NCBI GenBank assembly: GCA_020248405.1
Contig: JADCHQ010000012.1
Span: forward strand, 18,339-82,338
DNA from: Rhodocyclaceae bacterium
GTDB taxonomy: Bacteria > Pseudomonadota > Gammaproteobacteria > Burkholderiales > Ga0077523
Reading direction: 5' to 3'
DNA: 64,000 nt
Part shown: positions 54,036-63,833 of the stretch, in pieces
How the letters are laid out: every line of letters starts with the position of its first letter
How positions within the stretch are numbered: the first letter of the stretch is position 1
Program-made: the position numbers and the translations under genes
The notes under the pieces: model-generated
Databases searched by the model: none
Told to the model about the DNA's origin: nothing
What the model saw: only the letters and a program-made list of their open reading frames with translations

Positions 54036-54779
54036 ATGAGCGACAACGAATCCTTCCTGACCCACCTGATCGAGCTGCGCGACCGGCTTACGCGCGCGTT
54101 GATCGCAGTGTTGGTGGTGTTCTTGTGCCTTTTCCCCTTTGCCTCTGACCTGTTCGACCTGCTCGCAAAGCCGCTCATGAGCGTGCTGCCCGAGGGCTCG
54201 AAGATGATCGCCACGGGGGTGGTGGCACCCTTCATCATTCCCGTGAAGGTGGCGTTGGTTTTGGCGCTTGGCGTCGCACTGCCCTATGTGCTCTACCAGG
54301 CTTGGGCTTTCGTGGCGCCGGGTCTGTACCGGCATGAGAAGCGCTTCGCCATGCCTATGCTTGTGGCAAGCGTGGTGCTGTTCTTTGCTGGCGTCGCCTT
54401 TTGCTATTTCTTCGTGTTCGGCGTGGTGTTCAAGTTCGTGTACTCCATTGCGCCCAAAAGCATCAATGTGGCTCCGGATATCGACAACTATTTCAGCTTC
54501 GTGCTGGGAATGTTCGTTGCTTTCGGCGTGACATTCGAAGTGCCTATCGCCGTTATCCTGCTGGTCAAGATGGGTTTCGTTTCAGTGGCTAAACTGCGCG
54601 AGATACGGCCTTATGTGATCGTGGGCGCTTTCGTGGTCGCCGCCGTGGTGACGCCGCCAGACGTGTTGTCGCAGATCATGCTGGCAATACCGCTATGGGT
54701 GCTCTACGAGGCCGGCATCGTGGCAGCGGCGCTCATGATGCGCGGCAAACCCGCCCAACAATCTCCCGACGCCACCTGA
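54036..54779 (+). CDS. tatC: Sec-independent translocase subunit TatC
   Basis: A 247-residue protein with six membrane helices. The N-terminal FLTHLIELRDRLTRALIAV carries the Glu/Arg residues that bind the twin-arginine motif, and FVAPGLYRHEKRF is the conserved first periplasmic loop. It completes the tatABC operon and is convergent with the protease gene. Confidence 0.96.
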   Translation: MSDNESFLTHLIELRDRLTRALIAVLVVFLCLFPFASDLFDLLAKPLMSVLPEGSKMIATGVVAPFIIPVKVALVLALGVALPYVLYQAWAFVAPGLYRHEKRFAMPMLVASVVLFFAGVAFCYFFVFGVVFKFVYSIAPKSINVAPDIDNYFSFVLGMFVAFGVTFEVPIAVILLVKMGFVSVAKLREIRPYVIVGAFVVAAVVTPPDVLSQIMLAIPLWVLYEAGIVAAALMMRGKPAQQSPDAT

Positions 54780-54971
54780 GCATCTCTTGCAGCGCTGTTC
54801 AAGACCGGCCGGCAGGTGGTATTCCAGGAGGGTAGAAACGACGTGGCGTTTTTCTTGGAAGATCCTGCCGCATAGCGCTGCGGAGCGCCCGCTTCCGTAA
54901 AGAGGTGCCAGCAGAGTTGGGACGGGTTGATCTTTCCGCAGAACAGCAGCGGTGACGGGTCCGGCGCCTGG
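54780..54971. other. Intergenic gap between tatC and the protease gene
   Basis: 192 bases between two convergent genes. No T-tract terminator was found, only a short hairpin CCGCA-TAGCGC-TGCGG near 54870. Two small open frames cross it without any recognisable domain. Nothing functional can be assigned. Confidence 0.5.
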
Positions 54972-56147
54972 TCACTCTTGGGGTTGTGCTGGGCGGGACG
55001 TGCGCGGTCGTCTTCCAACCGACACCCTAACCTCCACGACCTTGCCGGCGCGCATCAGTTTGAGCGTGGCGAGCTTGCCGGGCTGAAGTGCCGCCACGAG
55101 ATTGAGCATGTCGGAGGAATCGCCCACCGGCTTGCCCTCCACTTCCATCAGTACATCGCCGGTCTTGATACCCGCACGATCTGCCGGACTGGAGCGCAAC
55201 ACGCCCGAGATCAATGTGCCCCGGGTAGAAGGCAGCCGAAACGACTCGGCCAGTTCAGCAGTGACATCCTGCACCTCCACGCCGATCCAGCCGCGGGTGA
55301 CAGAACCGGTGGTGATGATCTGGTCCATGACCTGGCGCGCGATGCTGACGGGGATGGCGAAGCCGATCCCAAGGTTGACCCCGGTACGAGAGTAGATGGC
55401 GCTGTTGATACCCACCAAGTTTCCCGCTGCGTCCACCAGTGCGCCTCCGGAGTTGCCAGGGTTGATGGCTGCATCCGTCTGGATGAAGTTCTCGAAGGTA
55501 TTGATGCCCAGATGGCTGCGGCCCAGGGCGCTTACGATCCCCATCGTGACGGTTTGGCCCACGCCGAAGGGGTTGCCGATGGCGAGCACAACGTCACCCA
55601 CGGCGAGCGAGTCCTGGCCGCCGAAGGTAATGGCGGTGATGTCTTTCGCTTCGACCTTGAGTACTGCAAGATCGCTGTCGGGGTCGGCGCCCACGATCCT
55701 CGCAGCCAGCTTGCGGCCATCGGCCAACGCCACCTCTATCTCGTCGGCGGTTTCGATGACGTGGTGATTGGTGATGATGAATCCCTCGGCGCTGGCGATC
55801 ACGCCGGAACCCAGGCTGGATGCGCGCTGTGTTTCGGGTTCAAGCCGATCCCCAAAGAAACGGCGGAACAAGGGGTCGTCCATGAAGGGGTGCCGCGACT
55901 GCTTAACTTCCTTGCTGGTGAATATATTCACCACAGCGGGCATGGCCTTGCGAGCCGCCGGGCTGTAGGAGTTGGCGCCCGTGCCCGCTGTTGACGCTGT
56001 GGCCGCCATGCTGGGTGGTTCGCGCACGGTCACCGCGTTGCCGCCGCGGGCAAGGCTCAACAAGTCGGGCCGCAAGGTGGAGACCACAAACATCACCGCC
56101 AGGGAGACCGTTACGGCTTGGGCGAAAACGAGCCAGATTCTGCGCAT
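54972..56147 (-). CDS. DegS/DegQ-like trypsin-type periplasmic serine protease
   Basis: A 391-residue HtrA-family protease with an N-terminal membrane anchor (IWLVFAQAVTVSLAVMFVV), trypsin-like domain with H129 (TNHHVI), D159 (DSDLAVLK) and S233 (GNSGGAL), and one PDZ domain (about 290-375, with GTLISGVLRSSPADRAGI). A single PDZ plus uncleaved anchor is the DegS layout, but no sigma-E regulators are nearby. Placement after tatABC is frequent in betaproteobacteria. The ATG lacks a clear ribosome site; a longer frame runs upstream. Confidence 0.88.
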   Translation of the reverse strand: MRRIWLVFAQAVTVSLAVMFVVSTLRPDLLSLARGGNAVTVREPPSMAATASTAGTGANSYSPAARKAMPAVVNIFTSKEVKQSRHPFMDDPLFRRFFGDRLEPETQRASSLGSGVIASAEGFIITNHHVIETADEIEVALADGRKLAARIVGADPDSDLAVLKVEAKDITAITFGGQDSLAVGDVVLAIGNPFGVGQTVTMGIVSALGRSHLGINTFENFIQTDAAINPGNSGGALVDAAGNLVGINSAIYSRTGVNLGIGFAIPVSIARQVMDQIITTGSVTRGWIGVEVQDVTAELAESFRLPSTRGTLISGVLRSSPADRAGIKTGDVLMEVEGKPVGDSSDMLNLVAALQPGKLATLKLMRAGKVVEVRVSVGRRPRTSRPAQPQE

Positions 56148-56256
56148 GGCGAGGGGAGGCTTGAGGGTTACATGGATAGCGGCGTGGTGGCCGTCGAGCG
56201 CTAAGGCCCAATTATCGCCCCTGGCCGCTTCTGCGGGAAGCTCGAACAATGCAGGT

Positions 56257-56285
56257 TTGACAGCGGTTTATGCATCGAATACGAT
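56257..56285 (+). promoter_or_regulatory. Strong sigma-70 promoter of rplM-rpsI
   Basis: TTGACA and TACGAT separated by 17 bases, followed by the GC-rich discriminator GCGCGGC typical of stringently controlled ribosomal promoters. Transcription should begin near 56292, about 57 bases before rplM. Confidence 0.85.
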
Positions 56286-56348
56286 GCGCGGCTTTCGGTC
56301 GCCGTCCGGCGGCCGGGCGTTGTCGCTTACGTCGGACTGTTCGCTCAA

Positions 56349-56780
56349 ATGAAAACTTTTTCTGCCAAGCCTTTGGAAGTGCAGCGTGACTGGTTTGTGG
56401 TGGATGCCTCCGGACTCGTGCTCGGACGTTTGGCCTCCCAGATTGCGCACCGCCTGCGCGGTAAGCACAAGGCGATATTCACACCCCATGTGGACACCGG
56501 CGATTTCATCGTTGTGGTGAATGCCGACAAACTTAAGGTCACGGGCCGCAAAGCCGAGCAAAAGCAGTATCACCGGCACAGCGGTTATCCCGGTGGCATC
56601 ACGACTACCAACTTCGGCAAGCTGCACGCACGGTTTCCCGGGCGCGTGTTGGAAATCGCGGTCAAGGGCATGTTGCCGAAGGGCCCCCTTGGATACTCCA
56701 TGCTTCGGAAACTGAAGGTGTACGCGGGTCCTTCCCATCCTCACTCTGCGCAGCAGCCCCGTGGGCTGACTCTGCAGTAG
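56349..56780 (+). CDS. rplM: 50S ribosomal protein L13
   Basis: A 143-residue L13 with [19 protein letters not shown] at the N-terminus, [20 protein letters not shown] and [20 protein letters not shown]. Assembly protein of the large subunit. Followed 19 bases later by rpsI, the usual pair. Confidence 0.98.
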   Translation: MKTFSAKPLEVQRDWFVVDASGLVLGRLASQIAHRLRGKHKAIFTPHVDTGDFIVVVNADKLKVTGRKAEQKQYHRHSGYPGGITTTNFGKLHARFPGRVLEIAVKGMLPKGPLGYSMLRKLKVYAGPSHPHSAQQPRGLTLQ

Positions 56781-56799
56781 CCGTCTCCCAGGAATCCTC

Positions 56800-57192
56800 A
56801 TGCCAGTCCAGTACAACTACGGCACCGGCCGGCGCAAAAGCGCTGTTGCCCGTGTGTTTATCAAGCCCGGCAAGGGCAGCATCCAGGTCAACGGCAAGCC
56901 TGTCGATGTTTTCTTTTCCCGCGAGACCAACCGGATGGTAGTGCGTCAAGCGCTTGAACTTACCAGCAATTCGAGCACGTTCGACATTCTGGTCAATGTG
57001 CAGGGCGGCGGTGAGTCAGGTCAGGCCGGCGCGGTACGTCACGGTATAGCCCGTGCGTTGGTGGATTACGATGCAGCCCTCAAAGGGTCGTTGCGCAAGG
57101 CGGGGCTCATAACGCGTGATGCCCGTGAAGTGGAGCGCAAGAAAGTCGGTTTGCACAAGGCGCGTCGGCGCAAGCAGTTCTCCAAGCGTTGA
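56800..57192 (+). CDS. rpsI: 30S ribosomal protein S9
   Basis: A 130-residue S9 with [18 protein letters not shown] at the start and the basic tail [17 protein letters not shown], whose final Arg reaches the P-site tRNA. Ends the rplM-rpsI operon before a clear terminator. Confidence 0.98.
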   Translation: MPVQYNYGTGRRKSAVARVFIKPGKGSIQVNGKPVDVFFSRETNRMVVRQALELTSNSSTFDILVNVQGGGESGQAGAVRHGIARALVDYDAALKGSLRKAGLITRDAREVERKKVGLHKARRRKQFSKR

Positions 57193-57219
57193 TGCCCGGC
57201 GGTTGTCCGGCACCCTGCC

Positions 57220-57247
57220 AAAAAGGCCGCCCCAGGGCGGCCTTTTT
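57220..57247 (+). terminator. Intrinsic terminator of rplM-rpsI
   Basis: GGCCGCC / GGCGGCC stem with a short CCAG loop, A5 before and T5 after, starting 27 bases beyond the rpsI stop. Confidence 0.92.
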
Positions 57248-57315
57248 GCTGGTGGGGCTTCAGCGTCATTGGGGTGTCTTTTGTTTGAGGTAACGGGGAA
57301 GCACCGGGGAGAACA

Positions 57316-58359
57316 ATGAGCATGGGTAGACCAGCGAAGATCGGCATTGTGGGCGGGACTGGGTACACAGGGGTGGAATTGCTCCGGTTGCTGGTGCGCC
57401 ATCCGGGTGTCGAACTCGTATCCATCACCTCCCGGGCGGAGGCGGGGACGCCGGTGGCCGCTTTGTTTCCAAACCTGCGCGGCTTCGTGGACCTGGCTTT
57501 CAGCGATCCGGGCCAGGCTGGGCTGGAAAAGTGCGACTTGGTTTTCTTCGCCACCCCCAACGGAGTGGCCATGCAACAGGCGCGCGCTCTGCACGATGCC
57601 GGGGTGCGAATCGTGGACTTGGCGGCTGACTTCCGACTGAAGGATGCCGCCCAGTGGCAAGAGTGGTACGGCATGCCCCACGCGTGTCCGGAGTTGTTGG
57701 CTAAGGCTGTATATGGGCTTGTGGAGGTCAACCGCGAGGCGGTACGAGAGGCTCGTATCGTGGCGAATCCTGGTTGTTATCCCACAGCGGTACAGTTGGG
57801 CCTCATCCCATTGGTGCGATCCGGGCAAGCCGATCTGGCAAGTCTCATCGCTGACGCCAAGTCAGGAGTGAGCGGCGCGGGGCGCAAAGCCGAGACCCAT
57901 ATCCTGTTTGCCGAGGCTGCCGACAGCTTCAAGGCCTACGGGGTGCCTGGGCACAGACATTTGCCGGAGATCCGCCAAGGCCTCGAGGCGGTCGCAGGCC
58001 GCCCGGTGGGCTTGACCTTCGTGCCTCACCTCGTGCCAATGGTCCGCGGTATCCACGCCACTCTCTACGCCCAGGTGCCAGCCACCACGGACGTACAGAC
58101 CTTGTACGAGCAGGCTTGGGGCGGCGAGGCCTTTGTTGATGTGCTGCCAAAGGGCAGCCATCCCGACACACGCTCCGTGCGCGGGGCCAACATCTGCCGC
58201 ATCGCCGTTCACAGACCTGGTGGGGGCGACACGGTGGTGGTGCTCTCGGTCATCGACAACTTGGTGAAGGGCGCAGCGGGCCAGGCGGTGCAGAACATGA
58301 ACCTGATGCTGGGTTTTCCCGAGACCCTGGGCCTCGAAGCACCAGCTCTTCTGCCGTGA
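57316..58359 (+). CDS. argC: N-acetyl-gamma-glutamyl-phosphate reductase ArgC
   Basis: A 347-residue long-form ArgC that reduces N-acetylglutamyl phosphate in arginine synthesis. NADP loop [17 protein letters not shown], catalytic Cys 154 in [13 protein letters not shown], and HRHLPEI contains the acid/base His. GGGGAG lies five bases before the ATG. Its stop overlaps the GTG of the next gene. Confidence 0.96.
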   Translation: MSMGRPAKIGIVGGTGYTGVELLRLLVRHPGVELVSITSRAEAGTPVAALFPNLRGFVDLAFSDPGQAGLEKCDLVFFATPNGVAMQQARALHDAGVRIVDLAADFRLKDAAQWQEWYGMPHACPELLAKAVYGLVEVNREAVREARIVANPGCYPTAVQLGLIPLVRSGQADLASLIADAKSGVSGAGRKAETHILFAEAADSFKAYGVPGHRHLPEIRQGLEAVAGRPVGLTFVPHLVPMVRGIHATLYAQVPATTDVQTLYEQAWGGEAFVDVLPKGSHPDTRSVRGANICRIAVHRPGGGDTVVVLSVIDNLVKGAAGQAVQNMNLMLGFPETLGLEAPALLP

Positions 58360-59099
58360 ATCCCCTGCGTTCCCTGCGTCGGCGCTTCGGAATCCGCGCT
58401 TCGAAAGTATCCGTGCGCCCGCATGTGGGTTGGCACTGGCGGTTGCTGGTCCTTGGGATGGTGCTGGTGGTGGTGTGCTTTATCGCCTGGAGTACTTTCG
58501 ATGTGGGGCGGCAGTTGGCGGGCTTTGACATTGGCCTGAACGCGAAGCGGCAGGAACAGTTGAGCCTACAGGTGAGTCAGCTCCAGGCAGAGGTCGAGGA
58601 ATTGCGCCGCGGCCAGGCCGCCACGGAACGGCAACTGGAGATGGACTCCGCCACGCGGCAGACTCTGGTGCAGCAAGTGAACAGCCTGAATGAGGAGAAT
58701 GCGAGCCTCAAGGAAGACCTGGCTTTCTTTCAGTCGCTAATGGTTCAGGAGGATCAGGGCGCCATTACGATCAGCCGGTTCCGCGTAGAGCCTGACGCGC
58801 TGCCCGGAGAGTACCGTTATCATCTGTTTGTGGCCCAATCGCGGCGAAACGGGAAAAAGGATTTCCAGGGGCGCCTTCAGCTCGTGGTCGACGCACAGCG
58901 AGGTAGCGAGGCGCTGATTCTGACGCTTCCGCCGGAGGGGCCGTTGGATAGCCCGTCGTTCAAGTTGAGCTTCCGCTTTTATCAGCGGGTAGAGGGTATG
59001 TTCACAGTGCCTTCGGGAGCGGTGGTAAAGCGGGTACATGCGCGGGTCATCGAGCAAGGGGCCTCGGTGCCGAAGTCCACGATTACATTCAATCTGTAG
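58356..59099 (+). CDS. Coiled-coil bitopic membrane protein (DUF6776-like)
   Basis: A 247-residue protein: basic N-terminus, one transmembrane helix ([18 protein letters not shown]), about 70 residues of coiled coil (residues 65-130, rich in Q, E and L) and a beta-rich periplasmic domain ([37 protein letters not shown]). Found beside argC and bactofilin genes in betaproteobacteria, with no known function; the layout suggests a partner of the cytoskeletal bactofilin. GTG start overlaps argC. Confidence 0.75.
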   Translation: MNPLRSLRRRFGIRASKVSVRPHVGWHWRLLVLGMVLVVVCFIAWSTFDVGRQLAGFDIGLNAKRQEQLSLQVSQLQAEVEELRRGQAATERQLEMDSATRQTLVQQVNSLNEENASLKEDLAFFQSLMVQEDQGAITISRFRVEPDALPGEYRYHLFVAQSRRNGKKDFQGRLQLVVDAQRGSEALILTLPPEGPLDSPSFKLSFRFYQRVEGMFTVPSGAVVKRVHARVIEQGASVPKSTITFNL

Positions 59100-59114
59100 C
59101 GCCTGGAGACGCAA

Positions 59115-59525
59115 ATGTTCGGTGGTAAACAATCCAAACCTCACAGCCGCATCGACGGTCTCGTGGGTGCCGGTACGGTGGTGGAGGGAAACATAACCTT
59201 CACAGGAGGGCTTCGTGTTGATGGCAAGGTGCGTGGTAATGTGGTCGCCACCGGGGGTCAACCCTCCACGCTGGTGCTTTCTGAGCAAGGCTACATCGAG
59301 GGTTTGATCCGCGTGAGCCATGCGGTGATCAACGGCACCGTGGAAGGTCCAGTCCACGGGTCTGAGTACGTCGAACTGCAGGCGAAAGCCAAGGTCACAG
59401 GCGATATCAGCTATCGCACGCTTGAGATTCAGCTTGGGGCTTTGGTACAGGGCCGCCTGGTTCACGAGCCAGTAGAAACCGCCAAGGTCATGCCCCTCAA
59501 GGCTCCGGCAGGCCAGTCGGATTGA
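59115..59525 (+). CDS. Bactofilin
   Basis: A 136-residue bactofilin: short polar N-terminus (FGGKQSKPHSRIDGLVGAGT) and a right-handed beta-helix of repeating 'VEGNITFTGGLRVDGKVRGN' and 'YIEGLIRVSHAVINGTVEGP' steps, then a proline-containing tail. It polymerises without nucleotides and organises envelope enzymes; the M23 endopeptidase encoded at 61099 is a possible client. Confidence 0.93.
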   Translation: MFGGKQSKPHSRIDGLVGAGTVVEGNITFTGGLRVDGKVRGNVVATGGQPSTLVLSEQGYIEGLIRVSHAVINGTVEGPVHGSEYVELQAKAKVTGDISYRTLEIQLGALVQGRLVHEPVETAKVMPLKAPAGQSD

Positions 59526-59581
59526 GTCTGACGGGCAGCGTTGCCAACAGTTTGATGAACCGGACTTAGCAGGAGCGAGCC

Positions 59582-59932
59582 ATGAACGCAGTTGCTGAAA
59601 TACCAGCACCGCTAGTTTTTACAGACAATGCCGCGGAAAAGGTGCGCCAGTTAATCGAGGAAGAAGGTAACGATGCGCTCAAACTGCGGGTGTTCGTGAG
59701 TGGGGGAGGGTGCTCGGGGTTTCAGTACGGATTCACCTTTGAAGAACAAGCCCAGGAAGATGACACGGCAATGGAGAAGGACGGCGTCACGTTGCTGATC
59801 GACCCTATGAGTTATCAGTACCTGGTGGGCGCAGAGATCGACTACCAGGAGTCCGTGGAGGGCGCGCAATTTGTCATCAAGAACCCCAATGCCACGTCCA
59901 CCTGTGGTTGCGGTTCATCGTTCTCAGCCTAG
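59582..59932 (+). CDS. erpA: Iron-sulfur cluster insertion protein ErpA
   Basis: A 116-residue A-type carrier with the three cluster-binding cysteines C44 ([11 protein letters not shown]), C108 and C110 ([10 protein letters not shown]). It delivers [4Fe-4S] clusters to apoproteins. GAGCG lies just before the ATG. It is convergent with anmK across 53 bases that hold no clear terminator. Confidence 0.95.
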   Translation: MNAVAEIPAPLVFTDNAAEKVRQLIEEEGNDALKLRVFVSGGGCSGFQYGFTFEEQAQEDDTAMEKDGVTLLIDPMSYQYLVGAEIDYQESVEGAQFVIKNPNATSTCGCGSSFSA

Positions 59933-59985
59933 TTGTCGTACTCAGAACGCTGAGAGGGCATTGCCTCCGGTCGCCGTTGCTGCAG

Positions 59986-61083
59986 TCAGGCGGGGAAGCA
60001 ACCGCCCAATATGCGCGGACCTGCGGCACCGGTAACCGCGGGCAAGTTGCCAGGTCGACGGTTGATCCATCGTCGGGCTAGCCAAGCGAACGCAATGGCT
60101 TCGACCCAGTCGGGATCTACGCCGAGGGCCGCGGTGGTATTCACCGGAATAGAGCCCATGCGTAGCTGTAAGGCATCCACAAGTGCGCCGTTGCGGGCGC
60201 CTCCGCCACACAGAAACACCGCCTGCACGCCGCTGCACCATGTTTCGAGGGCAACTGCGATTGCCTCAGTGGTGAAGGCCAACAGGGTGGCTTGTACGTC
60301 GCCGGGTTTCGCCGCGCTATCGATCTGACGCACCAGCCAGTCGAGGCAGAACAACTCCCGTCCGGTACTCTTCGGAGGCGTCGCAGCCAGGAACGGTTCA
60401 CAGAGCAACCGGCCGAGTAGTGTCGTATCCACTCGCCCCTTGCGTGCCCAACGCCCGTCTTCGTCGAAAGGTGTGCCAAGGTGGTGCTGGGCCCAGGCGT
60501 CCATGAGCACATTGCCCGGGCCACAATCAAACCCAGTGACCGTTCCGCCTGGGGGAAGATTGGTGATGTTCGCGATTCCGCCCACATTCACTACGGCGCG
60601 ATGTTCCGTGGCGCTGCCGAACGAATCGGCGTGAAAAGCCGGTGTTAGCGGCGCTCCCTGCCCACCGGCAGAAAGGTCTCGACTGCGGAAGTCACAGATC
60701 ACATCGATGCCGGTGGCTTCTGCGAGGCGCGAGCCATCCACCAGTTGGATGGAGAAGCCCAACGCAGGCCTGTGACGAATAGTCTGGCCGTGGCAACCGA
60801 TAGCGCGAACCGAGGCGCTTCCCATACCGGCCTTGTCGAGCACTGCTCGCACCGCTCTTGCGTAGAGGCTGGATAGCGTGATTCCAGTGGCTGCAGCGCG
60901 TTCGAGTTCGTTGTGGCCCGGGGTGCTCAGCGCCAAGCACTCGGCGCGTAGCGTCGGCGGATACTCAAGAAAATGGGTCGCGAGAGTACTCGCAGCAGCG
61001 CCGTCCCAGTGCACCAGGGCAGCATCCACCCCGTCCAGGCTGGTGCCGGACATCAGCCCCACATAGGACTCCGGCCGGGGCAC
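59986..61083 (-). CDS. anmK: Anhydro-N-acetylmuramic acid kinase AnmK
   Basis: A 365-residue ASKHA-fold kinase that recycles cell-wall anhydroMurNAc to MurNAc-6-phosphate. VGLMSGTSLDGVDAALV at the N-terminus, GCHGQTIRH, VNVGGIANIT and FDCGPGNVLMDAW are the family motifs. GTG start 15 bases after the M23 gene stop; the two genes form a cell-wall pair. Confidence 0.95.
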   Translation of the reverse strand: MPRPESYVGLMSGTSLDGVDAALVHWDGAAASTLATHFLEYPPTLRAECLALSTPGHNELERAAATGITLSSLYARAVRAVLDKAGMGSASVRAIGCHGQTIRHRPALGFSIQLVDGSRLAEATGIDVICDFRSRDLSAGGQGAPLTPAFHADSFGSATEHRAVVNVGGIANITNLPPGGTVTGFDCGPGNVLMDAWAQHHLGTPFDEDGRWARKGRVDTTLLGRLLCEPFLAATPPKSTGRELFCLDWLVRQIDSAAKPGDVQATLLAFTTEAIAVALETWCSGVQAVFLCGGGARNGALVDALQLRMGSIPVNTTAALGVDPDWVEAIAFAWLARRWINRRPGNLPAVTGAAGPRILGGCFPA

Positions 61084-61098
61084 GGCGGGGAAGCAGTG

Positions 61099-62415
61099 CT
61101 ATTCCAGCGCCGCCAGGTTGGCCGAGCGCAACAATTCAAGCAAACCCTGGCGTTCTGAGGCACTACGCTCGAAAGAGGGTTTCAAGTCGGCTGTGATGGG
61201 CGCGCCCGGCGGCGTTGCGTGACGAAGCGGATCCACGTGTGTGCCGTTGACATGGAACTCATAATGTAAATGTGGTCCGGTAGCCATCCCTGTGGCGCCT
61301 ACGAAACCGATGGTGTCCCCCTGCCGAACGCGGGCGCCGGCCGCAAGGCCATTCCCAAAACCCGACAAATGACCATACAGCGTTTGAAAGCCGCCCGCAT
61401 GGCGCAGGATCACTACCTTCCCGTAGCCGCTCTTGGTTCCAACCATCGCAACCGTGCCGTCGGCAGTGGCCCGGACTGGAGTGCCGGTGGGAGCGCCGTA
61501 ATCGATGCCCTTGTGGGCCCGCCACACCTGCAACACAGGGTGCAGGCGGGCGGAAGAGAAGCCAGAGGTGACGCGCGAGAATTCCAGCGGTGAGCGCAGG
61601 AAAGCCTTGCGCACGTTGCGCCCGTCGGCGGTGTAGTAACCGCCACGCCCGTCGCCGCCTTCGAACCAGAACGCCTGGAGCACATTACCCTGATTGACGA
61701 ACTCCGCCGCCAAGAGCCGACCACTACGCCCCGGCTCGCCATTAATGGTTTCCACCTCGTAGAACACCGAAAACCGGTCGCCGCGGCGCAGATCACGCAA
61801 AAAATCCACATCGCTTGAGAAAACATCCGCCAATTGGGCGGCAATGGCATCGGGCAGTCCCGCCGCATCGGCCGCCGCGAACAATGATGTTTGAACCGTG
61901 CCGGACTTGAGCGCGGTGCGCCGCTCGATGACCGGCGCCACGTCGTCGAGCACGAAGCCGTCCCCGCTACGGCGAACCGCGAGGGCTGCCTTTTCGGTGC
62001 GATATTCAAAACTCAACAAGCGATTGTTGATGCCAGTGATGGCGCGAACCGTACGTCCCGGAACGAGCTGGTAAAAAGCGCGCGCTTCACGGTTCGCTGC
62101 GAGCCAAGAAAGAGCGTCGGGATCGTCTATGTCCAGCCGCGCGAATAGTTGCCCGAGAGTGTCCCCGCGCTGGATGCGTTGCTCGCGCCAAAAACGATCT
62201 GCGAGGGCAGGTGGATCAACGGCCACGGGCGCCAGCAACACCTCTTGAACGACTCGCTCAAGCGGAACGGTTTCGGTGATCGTCTGCGGCGCGATACCGA
62301 ACGCCGCCACGACACCCAAAAATGGAATGGCAGACGCGAATGCCAGCAACCGGAGTCGCGGCCTTGCGGAGGGGCTTTGCGCTAGAATCGCGCGCTCTTT
62401 TTCGGGCGTCAGCAT
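61099..62415 (-). CDS. M23-family peptidoglycan DD-endopeptidase
   Basis: A 438-residue membrane-anchored protein: one transmembrane helix (LLAFASAIPFLGVVAAFGIA), a LysM/OapA-like domain (IQRGDTLGQLFARLDIDD), a second N-terminal domain, and a LytM/M23 zinc peptidase (HKGIDYGAPTGTPVRA, ATADGTVAMVGTKSGYGK, GPHLHYEFHVNG with the metal-binding His residues). It resembles MepM/NlpD-type cross-link hydrolases. The ATG was chosen for a short basic N-terminus before the helix; longer frames upstream have no match. Divergent from tyrS. Confidence 0.93.
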   Translation of the reverse strand: MLTPEKERAILAQSPSARPRLRLLAFASAIPFLGVVAAFGIAPQTITETVPLERVVQEVLLAPVAVDPPALADRFWREQRIQRGDTLGQLFARLDIDDPDALSWLAANREARAFYQLVPGRTVRAITGINNRLLSFEYRTEKAALAVRRSGDGFVLDDVAPVIERRTALKSGTVQTSLFAAADAAGLPDAIAAQLADVFSSDVDFLRDLRRGDRFSVFYEVETINGEPGRSGRLLAAEFVNQGNVLQAFWFEGGDGRGGYYTADGRNVRKAFLRSPLEFSRVTSGFSSARLHPVLQVWRAHKGIDYGAPTGTPVRATADGTVAMVGTKSGYGKVVILRHAGGFQTLYGHLSGFGNGLAAGARVRQGDTIGFVGATGMATGPHLHYEFHVNGTHVDPLRHATPPGAPITADLKPSFERSASERQGLLELLRSANLAALE

Positions 62416-62576
62416 GGGGCGCCACCGGTTAAGGTGTTGGGTGCGTTCAAAGACAAACGACAACCGCGAAGTGTAGCAGAGACGGACGGCTCGGTCGCTG
62501 ACCCCCGTGCAATTCGCGCCATCAACCCCTCGCCATCCTGCACAGGTTGGCGGCTCTTGCACTACAGGCGAGTACC

Positions 62577-63776
62577 ATGATTGCGGTGGAACGGCAGCTC
62601 GAAGTCATCAAGCGCGGCTGCGAAGAATTGCTCCTCGAGCATGAATTGGCGGAGCGGCTCAAGTCTGGTCGTCCCCTGCGGGTAAAGGCTGGCTTCGATC
62701 CTACTGCGCCCGATTTGCATCTCGGCCACACGGTGTTGATCAACAAGCTCCGCCAGCTTCAGGACCTGGGCCATCACGTGCTGTTCCTGATCGGCGACTT
62801 CACCGGCATGATCGGCGACCCGACGGGAAAAAATTCCACTCGCCCGCCCCTTACTCGAGAGCAGGTGAGCCAAAACGCCCAGTCTTACACCGAACAAGTG
62901 TTTCGCATTCTGGATCGAAATCGCACGGAGGTCTGCTTCAATTCCACGTGGATGGACTCCATGTCGGCGGTGGATATGATCCGCTTGGCTGCCACCCATA
63001 CGGTGGCGCGCATGCTCGAGAGAGACGACTTTGGCAAGCGATACCGGGACAATCGCCCCATCGCCATCCATGAATTTCTCTATCCGCTCGTGCAAGGCTA
63101 CGACTCCGTGGCGCTAAAGGCAGACCTGGAGCTGGGCGGCACGGACCAGAAGTTCAACCTTCTGATGGGACGAGAGTTGCAAAAACATCATGGACAGCCG
63201 CCGCAGTGCGTGCTCACCATGCCGTTACTCGAAGGCCTTGACGGCGTCAACAAGATGTCCAAGTCCCTCGGTAACTATGTGGGCATCACCGAGCCGCCAG
63301 GAGAGATTTTCGGCAAGCTCATGTCCATCTCGGACACACTCATGTGGAGGTACCTCGATCTGCTTTCTTCGCGCACCCTCGACGAGTTGCGCGAGTGGCG
63401 GGCCGAGGTGGCGGCGGGGCGAAACCCTCGCGACATCAAGGTTCTGCTCGCATGGGAGATGGCGGCTCGCTTCCACGGCGAGGCAGCAGCGACGCGTGCG
63501 CAGGCCGACTTCGAGGCACGCTTCCGCCAGGCTGAGATACCCGAAGACATGCCTGAAGTGGCTATCGCAGCCCCTTCCGAAGGGCTTGCGGTCGGCGCGG
63601 CCCTCAGGCATGCCGGACTGGTGGCCAGCACGTCCGAGGCGTTGCGCATGATCGACCAAGGGGGTGTTCGGCTCGACGGCAAAAAGCTTTCCGATCGCAC
63701 CTTGAAACTTGCCGTTGGCCGCAGTTACGTGCTGCAAGTAGGCAGGCGCAAGTTCGCACGCCTCGTGGTGAGTTGA
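62577..63776 (+). CDS. tyrS: Tyrosyl-tRNA synthetase
   Basis: A 399-residue class I synthetase: HIGH-type motif HLGH (48-51) in [19 protein letters not shown] in [13 protein letters not shown], and a C-terminal S4 RNA-binding domain ([20 protein letters not shown]). ATG was chosen over a TTG ten codons upstream because the conserved region begins there. Confidence 0.97.
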   Translation: MIAVERQLEVIKRGCEELLLEHELAERLKSGRPLRVKAGFDPTAPDLHLGHTVLINKLRQLQDLGHHVLFLIGDFTGMIGDPTGKNSTRPPLTREQVSQNAQSYTEQVFRILDRNRTEVCFNSTWMDSMSAVDMIRLAATHTVARMLERDDFGKRYRDNRPIAIHEFLYPLVQGYDSVALKADLELGGTDQKFNLLMGRELQKHHGQPPQCVLTMPLLEGLDGVNKMSKSLGNYVGITEPPGEIFGKLMSISDTLMWRYLDLLSSRTLDELREWRAEVAAGRNPRDIKVLLAWEMAARFHGEAAATRAQADFEARFRQAEIPEDMPEVAIAAPSEGLAVGAALRHAGLVASTSEALRMIDQGGVRLDGKKLSDRTLKLAVGRSYVLQVGRRKFARLVVS

Positions 63777-63805
63777 GAGAAATTGTCGGTGTTAAAAAAA
63801 AGCGC

Positions 63806-63833
63806 TTGACGGGGGTTTTTCGGTCCCTATAAT
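63806..63833 (+). promoter_or_regulatory. Ribosomal RNA operon promoter
   Basis: TTGACG and the perfect -10 TATAAT are separated by 16 bases, preceded by an A-rich stretch like an UP element and followed by the GC-rich discriminator GCGCGCC. It starts 29 bases after tyrS. Confidence 0.92.

Noticed and set aside
54704..55018. Minus-strand open frame of 104 codons across the tatC-protease gap.
   Set aside because: It overlaps the ends of both flanking genes, with no domain, no ribosome site and a composition unlike real genes here.
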